Assembly (NCBI RefSeq): GCF_040566695.1
Contig: NZ_JBEXAE010000001.1
Span: 248,001 to 312,000 of the forward strand
Length of the DNA: 64,000 nt
Source: Sediminicola arcticus
GTDB lineage: Bacteria > Bacteroidota > Bacteroidia > Flavobacteriales > Flavobacteriaceae
Direction of reading: 5' to 3'
Translations under genes and position numbers: made by a program
Notes under the pieces: generated by a model
What the model saw: only the letters and a program-made list of their open reading frames with translations
What the model was told of the DNA's origin: nothing
Database searches by the model: none
Shown here: one piece after another, positions 1-8,307 of the stretch
How positions within the stretch are numbered: position 1 is the stretch's first letter
Layout: each line of letters opens with the position of its first letter

Positions 1-146
1 CTGACCTTATCTGCCGTGCCATCCGGAGAATTATCATCTACAATTAATACATGAAATTTTTTTTCAAGCGCAAAAACAGCTTTTATAATCGCTTCAATGT
101 TTTCTATTTCATTGAAAGTGGGTATGATAACTAAACTGTCTTCCAT
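1..146 (-). CDS. Glycosyltransferase family 2, polyprenol-phosphate mannosyltransferase-like (partial)
   Basis: Only the first 48 codons are inside the window; the gene runs off the left edge. The start is the ATG whose complement lies at 144-146. The visible protein begins MEDSLVIIPTFNEIENIE and continues to VLIVDDNSPDGTADKV. This is the GT-A N-terminus of GT2 enzymes of the dolichol/polyprenol monophosphomannose synthase type: the PTFNE motif and the nucleotide- and metal-binding VDDNSPDGT motif. Such enzymes move a sugar from a nucleotide donor to a lipid-phosphate carrier at the inner membrane. The divergent neighbour is a GT39-like protein, a class that uses such lipid-linked sugars, so a functional link is plausible. 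The family call is firm; the sugar is unknown. Confidence 0.85.
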   Translation of the reverse strand, partial: MEDSLVIIPTFNEIENIEAIIKAVFALEKKFHVLIVDDNSPDGTADKV

Positions 147-274
147 TAATTACGGTAATTTGGACAAAAATAGTATTTTAAACCCTCATAAGAAATCCCT
201 GATGTGTTTTATGATATTTTTAAATCCATTGAACAATGTAATAATTTGTAATTTTGAACCGTTTAAAAATTGGA

Positions 275-1942
275 ATGATACCGAAGCTACCTAAAACTCT
301 TCTTTATTTATTAATTGCCCTGTTTGCCATCAACATGGCTCAGAGCTATTTTACGGAACTCATTTTTGACGAGGCATATTACTGGTACTATGCTCAAAAT
401 ATGGCATGGGGTTACTTTGATCACCCTCCCATGGTAGCCCTAATGATTAAATTAAGCAGTTTCTTTTTTAATGATGAACTTGGTGTTCGCTTTGTAAGTT
501 GCCTCCTATCCGTTGCTACTTTTTTGATCTTATGGCAATTGATAGATCATCCAAAAAAAGAGCGGTATGGGGTTCAGTTTTTTGTTCTGGTATTTTCAAT
601 GACTCTGATCAATGCCTATGGCTTTTTTACATTACCTGACACCCCTTTTCTTTTTTTTACCGCTTTGTTCTTGCTTGTTTATAAAAAATTTATAAACAAA
701 CCATCCGTTTTATTAGCGTTAGGACTGGGTATAGTCATGGCGGCATTAATGTACAGTAAATACCATGCCGTATTGGTTATTATTTTTACGTTACTCTCCA
801 ATATGAAGCTGGTGTTTAATAAATATGCATGGTTATCTGTGGTAGTTGCCCTTATTTGTTATACCCCACATTTTTTATGGTTGTATGAAAACGAATTTGT
901 TTCCATAAAATATCATCTGTATGAACGCCCTAACAGGGCGTATGAATTTGGAGATTTCACCTTAGGGTACTTTGTTAACTTGGTGGCTCTATTTGGACTG
1001 ACCTTTCCTTGGATCTATAAATCCCTTTTTAAAACTAGAGCCAAAGACCAATTCACCAAAGCACTATTATATTTAACGTATGGTGTCTTGGTATTCTTTT
1101 TCGTTTCTAGTTTTAATCGAAGAATACAGACACAATGGATCATTGTCATTTCTATACCTATGGCCATTATGGCATTTAATTATCTGTTGGAAAACGAGAA
1201 TGCAAAAAAATGGATCTATCGTATGGGTATGGCTAATATTGCTATACTCTTGTTTTTAAGAGTTGGTTTGATATACGAGCCGTTATTCCCAATTGTTTAT
1301 GAAACCCACGGTAATTCGAAATGGGTGAGCGAAATTAAATCTCAGATTGGAGATATGTCAGTAGTTTTTGAAAATTCCTATAGAAATGCGCCTATGTATG
1401 CCTTTTATTCAGGAAGTGAAACCTATTCCCTCAACAATATTATGTATCGCCAAAACCAATACAGTATTGATAATTCCGAATCCAAGATTCAACACAAAAA
1501 AATACTTTATGTTTCCAAATACACCGATAACGGTGATATTTCATTCCAATGGGCAGATGGAACAAAAAGTTACGGAAATTTTATAGACAACTTTGAATCT
1601 TTTCGAAAATTAAGAAGTTATGTAACCGAAAAGGATATTAAAATTAAAGAAGATAAGGAGCTTACATTAAAAGTTTTCAATCCTTATGAAATGAACATAC
1701 CTCTTGAAAAAATAAAGTTAGGGATAGCCTACCTTAATGATTACAGACAAGTCATGGAAACGTTACCTTTACTTACAACGCAAAGAGGAGAGAAAACCGT
1801 TTTTATAAAGGCCAAGGATACCACAAGGTTTATATTTAAACTGCCCAAATCCAAAATGGAAGATCCTGGATTCTTCAAAATCACCATCTCAGAGAATGGA
1901 CTTTATATGGGAATCAACGGTGATAATATTAAATTAGATTAA
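275..1942 (+). CDS. GT39/ArnT-like membrane glycosyltransferase
   Basis: A 555-residue polytopic membrane protein of the dolichyl-phosphate-mannose-protein mannosyltransferase/ArnT superfamily (GT-C fold). The first periplasmic loop has the acidic pair in FDEAYYW (about residues 31-37) followed by YFDHPP (47-52), as in PMT_2 proteins. About nine to eleven hydrophobic segments follow, then a soluble C-terminal region from about residue 350. An in-frame TTG at 254 would add seven residues; I prefer the ATG at 275 because MIPKLPKTLLYLL leads straight into the first membrane segment. It probably moves a sugar from a polyprenyl carrier to a lipid or protein on the periplasmic face. The stop overlaps the next ATG by one base (TAATG), so it is co-transcribed with the DUF4271 gene. 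Acceptor unknown. Confidence 0.85.
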   Translation: MIPKLPKTLLYLLIALFAINMAQSYFTELIFDEAYYWYYAQNMAWGYFDHPPMVALMIKLSSFFFNDELGVRFVSCLLSVATFLILWQLIDHPKKERYGVQFFVLVFSMTLINAYGFFTLPDTPFLFFTALFLLVYKKFINKPSVLLALGLGIVMAALMYSKYHAVLVIIFTLLSNMKLVFNKYAWLSVVVALICYTPHFLWLYENEFVSIKYHLYERPNRAYEFGDFTLGYFVNLVALFGLTFPWIYKSLFKTRAKDQFTKALLYLTYGVLVFFFVSSFNRRIQTQWIIVISIPMAIMAFNYLLENENAKKWIYRMGMANIAILLFLRVGLIYEPLFPIVYETHGNSKWVSEIKSQIGDMSVVFENSYRNAPMYAFYSGSETYSLNNIMYRQNQYSIDNSESKIQHKKILYVSKYTDNGDISFQWADGTKSYGNFIDNFESFRKLRSYVTEKDIKIKEDKELTLKVFNPYEMNIPLEKIKLGIAYLNDYRQVMETLPLLTTQRGEKTVFIKAKDTTRFIFKLPKSKMEDPGFFKITISENGLYMGINGDNIKLD

Positions 1943-2598
1943 TGGAACCAACACTACGACTTATAGACACCACCGATTGGATCACCTTGGTCCTTTTTAC
2001 CAGTGTTTTTTTTGTAGTAATAGGGAAGAGTTTTTTTTATAATAGGTTCATTAATTTTATCATACTTCCCTTTAATAATAAGTACGTGATCATGTACAAT
2101 AAAAAGGACAGACTGATCAATTGGTTTCACATATTCCTGACGCTTTTCCAACTTTTTAATTTCGCCCTATTTATATACTTTTCCCGAAGAATCGTCTTTC
2201 AATTGGACAACGGCGCCTATCCTTTTATTTATGTTTTAATTTTAGGAATGTTAGGACTCTTCTTGCTTATAAAAGTACTCCTACAACTATTCAATGCCTT
2301 TATCTTTAATATTACATCGACAATTAGCGAATTGATATTTAAAAAACTTACTTACCTCAATTATAGCGGAATTATCATGTTTCTTGCCAACGTTATTTTG
2401 ACATATGCCCTGAAAGACTCAAAAACTGTTATTTATGTAAGCATGGCCCTTGTCTTGCTAATTAATTTAATAGGATGGATCACCATAATAAGAAATCATC
2501 AATTTTACATTACTAGCAATATTTTCTATTTTATTTTGTACCTTTGCACTCTCGAAATTGCACCTTTTGTGATAATTGGAAGCTACCTAAAAGATTGA
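1942..2598 (+). CDS. DUF4271 family membrane protein
   Basis: A 218-residue integral membrane protein of a Bacteroidota-restricted family, DUF4271. It has about six hydrophobic segments (near residues 15-32, 60-78, 92-110, 133-150, 157-175 and 190-212) and no enzymatic motif that I recognise. The start overlaps the stop of the GT39 gene by one base, and its TGA overlaps a possible ATG at 2598 ahead of hemD, so the three genes are tightly packed. In flavobacteria DUF4271 commonly sits just upstream of uroporphyrinogen-III synthase, as here. No function is established. Confidence 0.85.
   Translation: MEPTLRLIDTTDWITLVLFTSVFFVVIGKSFFYNRFINFIILPFNNKYVIMYNKKDRLINWFHIFLTLFQLFNFALFIYFSRRIVFQLDNGAYPFIYVLILGMLGLFLLIKVLLQLFNAFIFNITSTISELIFKKLTYLNYSGIIMFLANVILTYALKDSKTVIYVSMALVLLINLIGWITIIRNHQFYITSNIFYFILYLCTLEIAPFVIIGSYLKD
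2539..2546 (+). promoter_or_regulatory. Possible internal promoter for hemD (-7 element)
   Basis: TACCTTTG matches the Bacteroidota -7 consensus TAnnTTTG and is followed by CA, as in strong flavobacterial promoters. It lies in the 3' end of the DUF4271 gene, about 58 bases before the hemD start. No clear TTG sits at the expected -33 position, so confidence is low. Confidence 0.3.
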
Positions 2599-2603
2599 TG
2601 CTT

Positions 2604-3350
2604 ATGAAAGTAAAGACGATTTTGGTTTCGCAGCCAGAACCGAAAATGGAGAACTCCCCATATTCACGACTTATTGAAAAAGAAAAAGTTAAGGTCGATT
2701 TTAGACCTTTCATCCACGTGGAAGGAGTTGATGCTAAAAGTGTTAGGCAACAAAAAATTGATTTAAATAGTTTTTCTGCCATCATACTTACAAGCCGAAA
2801 CTCAGTTGATCATTTTTTTCGGATAGCCGATGAAATGCGTTTCAAAGTTCCGGATACGATGAAGTATTTTTGCCAATCTGAAGCCGTTGCGTACTACTTG
2901 CAAAAATATGTTGTTTATAGAAAACGAAAAATATATGTTGGCAAAATGAATTTTGTGGACATAACCCCATTGTTAAAAAAATACAAAAACGAAAATTTTT
3001 TACTTCCATCATCTGATGTATTAAAACCAATTGTCCCTGAACTCATGAATAGCATGGAGTTAAACTGGACAAGAGGGATTTTTTACAAAACAGTCATCAG
3101 CGATCTTTCAGACCTTAGGGACGTTTACTATGATATATTAGTATTCTTTAGCCCTTCAGGAATTGAATCGCTTTTAAAGAATTTTCCGGATTTCAAACAA
3201 AACGAAACAAGAATCGCCGTTTTTGGAAATTCAACTGTAAATGCTGCAACAGAAGCAGGTCTAAGGATAGACATAAAGGCACCTACGCCCGAAACACCTT
3301 CCATGACCATGGCATTGCAGAAGTATATCACTACAATAAACAAGAAATAA
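2604..3350 (+). CDS. hemD: Uroporphyrinogen-III synthase
   Basis: A 248-residue HemD-family protein that cyclises and inverts hydroxymethylbilane to uroporphyrinogen III in haem synthesis. The N-terminus MKVKTILVSQPEPK is the standard flavobacterial form. ILTSRNSVDHFF near residue 75 and FFSPSGIESL near residue 180 correspond to the two HemD substrate-cleft loops. The family is poorly conserved overall, so the call rests on these motifs, the length and the DUF4271 neighbour. The ATG at 2604 gives the family N-terminus; an ATG at 2598 (two more residues) overlaps the previous stop and could allow coupled translation. A bidirectional terminator follows. Confidence 0.88.
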   Translation: MKVKTILVSQPEPKMENSPYSRLIEKEKVKVDFRPFIHVEGVDAKSVRQQKIDLNSFSAIILTSRNSVDHFFRIADEMRFKVPDTMKYFCQSEAVAYYLQKYVVYRKRKIYVGKMNFVDITPLLKKYKNENFLLPSSDVLKPIVPELMNSMELNWTRGIFYKTVISDLSDLRDVYYDILVFFSPSGIESLLKNFPDFKQNETRIAVFGNSTVNAATEAGLRIDIKAPTPETPSMTMALQKYITTINKK

Positions 3351-3378
3351 AAAAAGCCTCATTTCTGAGGCTTTTTTT
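3351..3378. terminator. Bidirectional intrinsic terminator (hemD / pckA)
   Basis: The left arm AAAAAGCCTCA (3351-3361), loop TTTC and right arm TGAGGCTTTTTTT (3366-3378) form a perfect 11-bp hairpin with T-runs in both directions. It lies between the convergent hemD and pckA genes, starting right after the hemD stop and ending three bases before the pckA stop. Confidence 0.9.
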
Positions 3379-3380
3379 AT

Positions 3381-4997
3381 TTATAATGCATATCGTTGTG
3401 GTCCGCCGCGCCTAATCTCCTCATTAGCACTGGACTCAAATTTCTTAAAATTTTCTCTAAACGCATTAGCCAATTTAAACGCTGTTTTATAATAAGACTG
3501 ATCATTGTTCCAAGTTGTCCTAGGACTTAATACGGAGGCTGGCACTCCTGGACATTCCCTAGGCTGGGCCACACCAAAAATAGAATGTATGTGGTACGTA
3601 TCATAGCTGTACATACCCAACTCTCCATTTAAGGCAGCTTGGATCATAGCCCGCGTATATTTCAATTTCATACGAGTACCCACACCATAAGGACCACCGG
3701 TCCAACCTGTATTTACTAACCACACATTAACTCCTGACTCCTGCATCTTATTACTCAACATTTCGGCATACTTGGCCGGGTGCAAAGGCATAAAAGGAGC
3801 ACCAAAACAGGCAGAAAATGATGGAATTGGTTCGACCACCCCATCTTCTGTACCTGCAACCTTAGCCGTATAACCAGACATAAAGTGGTACGCAGCCTGA
3901 CTTGGAGTTAATTTTGAAATCGGGGGTAAAACACCAAAGGCATCCGCTGTTAAAAAAAATATATTTTTTGGGTTATGACCAATAGAAGGCTCTTGGATAT
4001 TATCAATATGGTAGATAGGATAACTTACACGGGTGTTTTGTGTAATGGAAATATCATCAAAGTCTACCTCCCCATTACTATTCATAACTACATTTTCTAG
4101 TAAGGCTCCTTTTTTGATCGCTCTAAAAATATCTGGCTCATTTTCCTCTGAAAGATTGATGACTTTGGCATAGCATCCTCCTTCAAAATTAAAAACGGTA
4201 TTTCCAGCAGTCCAACCATGCTCATCATCTCCTATAAGCTTTCTATTGGGATCTGCCGATAATGTTGTTTTTCCAGTACCAGACAATCCAAAAAAGATAG
4301 CGGTATCTCCGTCCTCACCAACATTTGAAGAACAGTGCATAGGCATGGTGTTCTTGTCGACAGGAAGAATAAAGTTCAATGCAGAAAATATGCCTTTCTT
4401 AATTTCTCCTGTATATCCAGTACCACCAATCAAGGCTATTTTTTTTGTAAAGTTTAAAATAGCAAAATTATGTTGACGAGTACCATCTACTTCAGCATCA
4501 GCCATAAATCCAGGAGCATTAATCACGGTCCACTCAGGAGTAAACCCAACAAGATCTTTTTCTTCTGGTCTAAGGAACATGTTGTAAGCAAACAAACTAG
4601 ACCAAGGGTATTCTGCTATAACTCTAATATTTGTTCTGTAATCTGTATCTGCGCAAGCATAACAATCCCTAACGTATAGTTCCTTTTTGTTTAAATATGA
4701 AATAACCTTGTTATATAAAGCATCAAATTTATCAGAATCAAAAGGAATATTGATATTTCCCCACCACACTTTTTCTTCGGTAATGGCATCTTTAACAATA
4801 AAACGGTCCATGGGAGACCTCCCAGTAAATTCCCCGGTATTTATTGCAAGAGCCCCTGAGGATGCCTCTTCCCCCATTCCCTTTTCCAAGGAGATGGCAT
4901 GAAGTTTTGAAGGAGATAATTGATAGTAAATATGATCACTTTCAATCCCATAATCTTTTAACGAAATCGATTTCGTCAATTGGTCAGAACTATTCAT
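3381..4997 (-). CDS. pckA: Phosphoenolpyruvate carboxykinase (ATP)
   Basis: A full-length 538-residue ATP-dependent PEP carboxykinase (oxaloacetate + ATP to PEP + ADP + CO2), the entry step of gluconeogenesis. The P-loop GLSGTGKTT is at residues 237-245 and the metal-binding kinase-2 motif LIGDDEHGW at 254-262. FTGRSPMDRF near residue 57 belongs to the oxaloacetate-binding side, and FMSGYTAKVAGTE is typical of the ATP family. The ATG at 4997 has a TAGCTTTG -7-like element at 5026-5033 on the same strand, which predicts a leader of about 20 bases. Monocistronic, with the shared terminator at 3351-3378. A routine core gene. Confidence 0.98.
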   Translation of the reverse strand: MNSSDQLTKSISLKDYGIESDHIYYQLSPSKLHAISLEKGMGEEASSGALAINTGEFTGRSPMDRFIVKDAITEEKVWWGNINIPFDSDKFDALYNKVISYLNKKELYVRDCYACADTDYRTNIRVIAEYPWSSLFAYNMFLRPEEKDLVGFTPEWTVINAPGFMADAEVDGTRQHNFAILNFTKKIALIGGTGYTGEIKKGIFSALNFILPVDKNTMPMHCSSNVGEDGDTAIFFGLSGTGKTTLSADPNRKLIGDDEHGWTAGNTVFNFEGGCYAKVINLSEENEPDIFRAIKKGALLENVVMNSNGEVDFDDISITQNTRVSYPIYHIDNIQEPSIGHNPKNIFFLTADAFGVLPPISKLTPSQAAYHFMSGYTAKVAGTEDGVVEPIPSFSACFGAPFMPLHPAKYAEMLSNKMQESGVNVWLVNTGWTGGPYGVGTRMKLKYTRAMIQAALNGELGMYSYDTYHIHSIFGVAQPRECPGVPASVLSPRTTWNNDQSYYKTAFKLANAFRENFKKFESSANEEIRRGGPQRYAL

Positions 4998-5072
4998 AAT
5001 TTTTTTGGTAGTTTATAAACTTACGCAAAGCTATAAAAAATTAAAACGAAAGTCCTGTAAATCAACTTTTAT

Positions 5073-5459
5073 TCAATCCCTTTGTCGAAAAATACGAATC
5101 CCTAATAGAATCCATCCAAAAATTAATAAACTCCCACCTATTGGTGTTAAAAATGCTATTTTTTTGAAATCAAACGCGGTTAACTCATTTGTTGCTAAAG
5201 AATAAATAGAACCGGAAAACAATAGTACACCTCCAATTATAAGATAAAAAATAGCTTTTTTAGAAGAAGAAGTAATAAAATTAGTACTACCCAAAAACAA
5301 TAAGAGCAAGGCATGGTACATTTGATAGGTAACCCCTGTTGAAAATGTTTCCACATTTTCCTTTGACACTAACTTTTCTAAGCCGTGAGCCCCAAATGCA
5401 CCTAAGATTACAGCAGTTAAACCCAAAATAACCCCCACTACTAAAATTGTTTTGTTCAT
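5073..5459 (-). CDS. DUF423 family membrane protein
   Basis: A 128-residue protein of DUF423 (YgdD/SPCS-like). The N-terminus contains the family signature GAFGAHGLEK at about residues 21-30, and there are four predicted membrane segments (about 3-22, 45-60, 70-88 and 98-117). The family is widespread, with no settled biochemical role. It is divergent from the saccharopine-dehydrogenase-like gene across an 81-base spacer. CAAAAGTA at 5524-5531 (TACTTTTG on this strand) could be its -7 element. Confidence 0.88.
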   Translation of the reverse strand: MNKTILVVGVILGLTAVILGAFGAHGLEKLVSKENVETFSTGVTYQMYHALLLLFLGSTNFITSSSKKAIFYLIIGGVLLFSGSIYSLATNELTAFDFKKIAFLTPIGGSLLIFGWILLGIRIFRQRD

Positions 5460-5479
5460 AACTTATTTCTGTATATTTG
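5451..5479 (+). promoter_or_regulatory. Putative promoter of the saccharopine-dehydrogenase-like gene
   Basis: TTTG at 5451-5454, a 17-base spacer and TATATTTG at 5472-5479 fit the Bacteroidota -33/-7 pattern. Transcription would start near 5486, giving a leader of about 55 bases before the ATG at 5541. The -33 element overlaps the start of the divergent DUF423 gene. Confidence 0.5.
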
Positions 5480-5540
5480 TTGTTTTTATAACAAATCAAT
5501 ACTTTAGTATCCATACTAATTTACAAAAGTAAGGAAACAG

Positions 5541-6914
5541 ATGTTGAGAAAGATACTTGTAATTGGAGCTGGCAAATCTACCTCCTATTTATTGGATTAT
5601 TTATTGGAAAAAGCAGAAAGTGAAAAACTTCAGATAACTATTGGAGACCTGCATCCAGAACATATAAATGAAGCAGTAAAAAACCATCCACATTGTACGG
5701 TTGTAACCTTGGATATATTTCAAGAAGATGAGCGGCACAAAGCCATAAAAAATGCAGATATTGTGATTTCTATGTTACCTGCCAGGTATCATATAAAAGT
5801 GGCCGAAGATTGTTTGAACTTTGGAAAACATTTAGTAACTGCATCCTATATAAGTGATGAGCTCCTAAAACTAGATCAGCAGGTAAAAGACAAAGGTCTT
5901 GTATTTATGAACGAGATTGGACTTGATCCCGGCGTTGACCATATGAGCGCCATGCAAGTAATTGACCGTATACGGAACAAAGGAGGCAAGCTCTTATTAT
6001 TCGAATCCTTTTGTGGAGGATTAGTTGCCCCTGAAAGTGATACCAATTTGTGGAATTACAAATTTACATGGAACCCACGAAATGTAGTGGTTGCCGGACA
6101 GGGAGGTACTGCCAAATTTATCCAAGAAGGCACCTATAAATACATTCCCTATCATAAATTGTTCAGAAGAACTGAGTTTATGAACATAGAAGGGTACGGT
6201 AAATTTGAAGCCTACGCTAATAGGGACTCTCTTAAGTATCGGGAAATTTACAGCCTAAACGATGTACTTACACTTTACCGAGGCACTATACGAAGGGTAG
6301 GTTTTTCTAGAGCCTGGAATATGTTCGTGCAATTGGGAATGACCGATGACAGTTACACTATTGAGGATTCCAAAGGGATGTCTTATCGCGAATTTATAAA
6401 TTTATTTTTACCCTACTCTCCCACAGATACGGTAGAGTTAAAACTTAGACTCTATTTGAAAATAGATCAAGACGATATTATGTGGAACAAGCTTTTGGAA
6501 TTGAACATATTTGACAGTACTAGGACTATTCCTTTAAAAAATGCCACCCCAGCAGAAATCTTACAATATATTTTAGAAGACAGGTGGACGTTAGGCAATG
6601 AGGATAAAGACATGATCGTGATGTACCATAAATTTGGATACGAAATAGACGGAGTAAAGAGACAGATAGATTCCAATATGGTGGTGTTGGGCGAAAATAG
6701 AACGCATACCGCCATGGCAAAAACTGTTGGACTGCCCGTAGCGATGGCTACCCTCTTAATTTTAAATAAAAAAATCACAACTCCCGGGGTACAGATACCT
6801 ATTAATAAAGAAGTGTATGAACCCATTTTAGATGAATTGACGAAATACGGTATCAATTTTAAAGAGCACGACGTCTCCTACCTAGGCTATAATCCAGATT
6901 CCATAGCAGGTTAG
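5541..6914 (+). CDS. Saccharopine dehydrogenase family protein
   Basis: A 457-residue oxidoreductase with an N-terminal Rossmann domain (VIGAGKSTSYLLDYLL, from about residue 7) and the saccharopine-dehydrogenase C-terminal catalytic domain. NEIGLDPGVDHMSA at about residues 129-142 is the conserved substrate and cofactor loop of the saccharopine reductase (LYS9-like) group. Likely reactions are interconversion of saccharopine with glutamate and aminoadipate semialdehyde in lysine metabolism, or a related imino-acid reduction. An Lrp/AsnC regulator starts 47 bases downstream on the same strand, which suits a gene controlled by amino-acid levels. The family is secure; the exact substrate is inferred. 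Confidence 0.88.
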   Translation: MLRKILVIGAGKSTSYLLDYLLEKAESEKLQITIGDLHPEHINEAVKNHPHCTVVTLDIFQEDERHKAIKNADIVISMLPARYHIKVAEDCLNFGKHLVTASYISDELLKLDQQVKDKGLVFMNEIGLDPGVDHMSAMQVIDRIRNKGGKLLLFESFCGGLVAPESDTNLWNYKFTWNPRNVVVAGQGGTAKFIQEGTYKYIPYHKLFRRTEFMNIEGYGKFEAYANRDSLKYREIYSLNDVLTLYRGTIRRVGFSRAWNMFVQLGMTDDSYTIEDSKGMSYREFINLFLPYSPTDTVELKLRLYLKIDQDDIMWNKLLELNIFDSTRTIPLKNATPAEILQYILEDRWTLGNEDKDMIVMYHKFGYEIDGVKRQIDSNMVVLGENRTHTAMAKTVGLPVAMATLLILNKKITTPGVQIPINKEVYEPILDELTKYGINFKEHDVSYLGYNPDSIAG

Positions 6915-6961
6915 GATCTATAACTAAATAGTTATATTTACCATCATATTGAAACTAAAAA

Positions 6962-7432
6962 ATGAAATCTACCGAAGAGAATATAAAAATTGATGGTATT
7001 GACAAAAAGATACTTCGGTTCCTCATGGACGATGCCCGCAAACCCATTTTAGAAATTGCACGGCATATTGGTATATCCGGGGCGGCTATCCATCAGCGCC
7101 TAAGAAAATTGGAAGCCTCAGGACTCATCGCTGGATCAAAATTTATCGTAAACCCTAAAGTTTTGGGATATACCACTATGGCATACATTGGCATTTATCT
7201 GGACAAGGCCATGAGCAACCCCTTGGCAGTAAAAGAATTAGAGAAGATTCCAGAAGTGTTGGAATGTCACTACACTACAGGTAATTGGTCTATTCTCATA
7301 AAAGTACTATGCAGGGACAACGAACATTTAATGAACGTTCTCAATAGGGATATCCAACAAATTGAAGGGGTATCACGGACGGAGACTTTCATATCTTTGA
7401 ACCAACAGATAGACAGACAAATAACCATATAA
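6962..7432 (+). CDS. Lrp/AsnC family transcriptional regulator
   Basis: A 156-residue feast/famine regulator. It has an N-terminal winged helix-turn-helix (about residues 12-70, with ISGAAIHQRLRKLEASGLI as recognition helix and wing) and a C-terminal RAM/AsnC ligand-binding domain (about 75-150). YHCTTGNW-type residues near 100-108 (here CHYTTGNWSI) are in the effector-binding, oligomer-forming region. It follows the saccharopine-dehydrogenase-like gene and probably responds to an amino acid. A strong hairpin terminator follows at once. Confidence 0.93.
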   Translation: MKSTEENIKIDGIDKKILRFLMDDARKPILEIARHIGISGAAIHQRLRKLEASGLIAGSKFIVNPKVLGYTTMAYIGIYLDKAMSNPLAVKELEKIPEVLECHYTTGNWSILIKVLCRDNEHLMNVLNRDIQQIEGVSRTETFISLNQQIDRQITI

Positions 7433-7459
7433 AAAAAGACGCTGAAACAGCGTCTTTTT
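7433..7459 (+). terminator. Intrinsic terminator after the lrp gene
   Basis: AAAAAGACGCTG (7433-7444), loop AAA and CAGCGTCTTTTT (7448-7459) form a perfect 12-bp hairpin with A and T runs on both sides. It sits directly after the lrp stop and also faces the convergent peptidase gene at 7485, so it can act in both directions. Confidence 0.9.
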
Positions 7460-7484
7460 AAGTTTTACAATTGGATAGGAACTA

Positions 7485-8180
7485 TTAATCCCGTCCACCA
7501 AGAACTTGAAGTCCCCAATAGACTAAGGTTGCCAAAGATCCAATAGCAGCAACTAAATACGTGCGTGCTGCCCATTTTAAGGCATCCTCTGAGCCCTTAT
7601 ATTCTTCTTGACTCAACATATTCTTATTCTTTAACCAAGCAAGGGCACGGTTACTAGCATCATACTCAACAGGCAAGGTTATAAAACTGAACACGGTGGC
7701 GAAACCCATCATCACCAATCCAGCAACGGCCACCCAATATCCAAAACCTATACCGGCAGCGGCGCCCAACATAATTCCTCCAAAAACCACCCAAGTAGAC
7801 ATACCAGAAGTAACACTTACAACAGGCACCAGTTTAGACCGCATGGTTAACCATTCATAGGCCGTGGCGTGCTGCACAGCATGGCCACATTCGTGGGCTG
7901 CAACAGCAGCAGCAGAAGCATTTCTCTGATTATATACACTTTCGCTCAAATTCACTGTTTTATTGGCCGGATTGTAATGATCAGTTAACATTCCTGGGGT
8001 GGAAATAACTTTTACATCTCTTATACCATGATCGGCCAACATTTTTTCTGCAATTTCTGCACCACTCATTCCATTGCGCAAATGCACTTTGGAATAATAC
8101 TTAAATTTTTTCTTTAGTTTATTACTTACCAACCAGCTCACCAAGGCAATAGCACCCAAAATAATATAATACATCAACAT
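7485..8180 (-). CDS. Neutral zinc metallopeptidase, YugP-like
   Basis: A 231-residue membrane metalloprotease of the Zn_peptidase_2 (YugP) family. The zinc-binding HEXXH is visible as HECGH at residues 96-100 within AAHECGHAVQH. There is an N-terminal membrane segment (about 4-20), two central hydrophobic segments (about 120-165) and a C-terminal one (about 205-225). The catalytic domain carries PVEYDASNRA near residue 185, typical of the family. Substrates are unknown. MYYIIL, two codons later, is an alternative start. Confidence 0.9.
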   Translation of the reverse strand: MLMYYIILGAIALVSWLVSNKLKKKFKYYSKVHLRNGMSGAEIAEKMLADHGIRDVKVISTPGMLTDHYNPANKTVNLSESVYNQRNASAAAVAAHECGHAVQHATAYEWLTMRSKLVPVVSVTSGMSTWVVFGGIMLGAAAGIGFGYWVAVAGLVMMGFATVFSFITLPVEYDASNRALAWLKNKNMLSQEEYKGSEDALKWAARTYLVAAIGSLATLVYWGLQVLGGRD

Positions 8181-8259
8181 ACTTCTGTCTTTTTAATGAT
8201 AAATATAGTAAAGATTCCTTTTCCTAATATCAGTTAATACTTCTTTATCTATAATCAAA

Positions 8260-8284
8260 AACCCCGCCAATTAATGACGGGGTT
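8260..8284 (-). terminator. Intrinsic terminator after ald
   Basis: On the minus strand, AACCCCG and CGGGGTT close around a GTCATTAATTGG-type loop (arms at 8278-8284 and 8260-8266) and are followed by a T-run. It lies 24 bases past the ald stop. Confidence 0.75.
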
Positions 8285-8307
8285 CAAATTCTGACAAAAT
8301 GTACTTT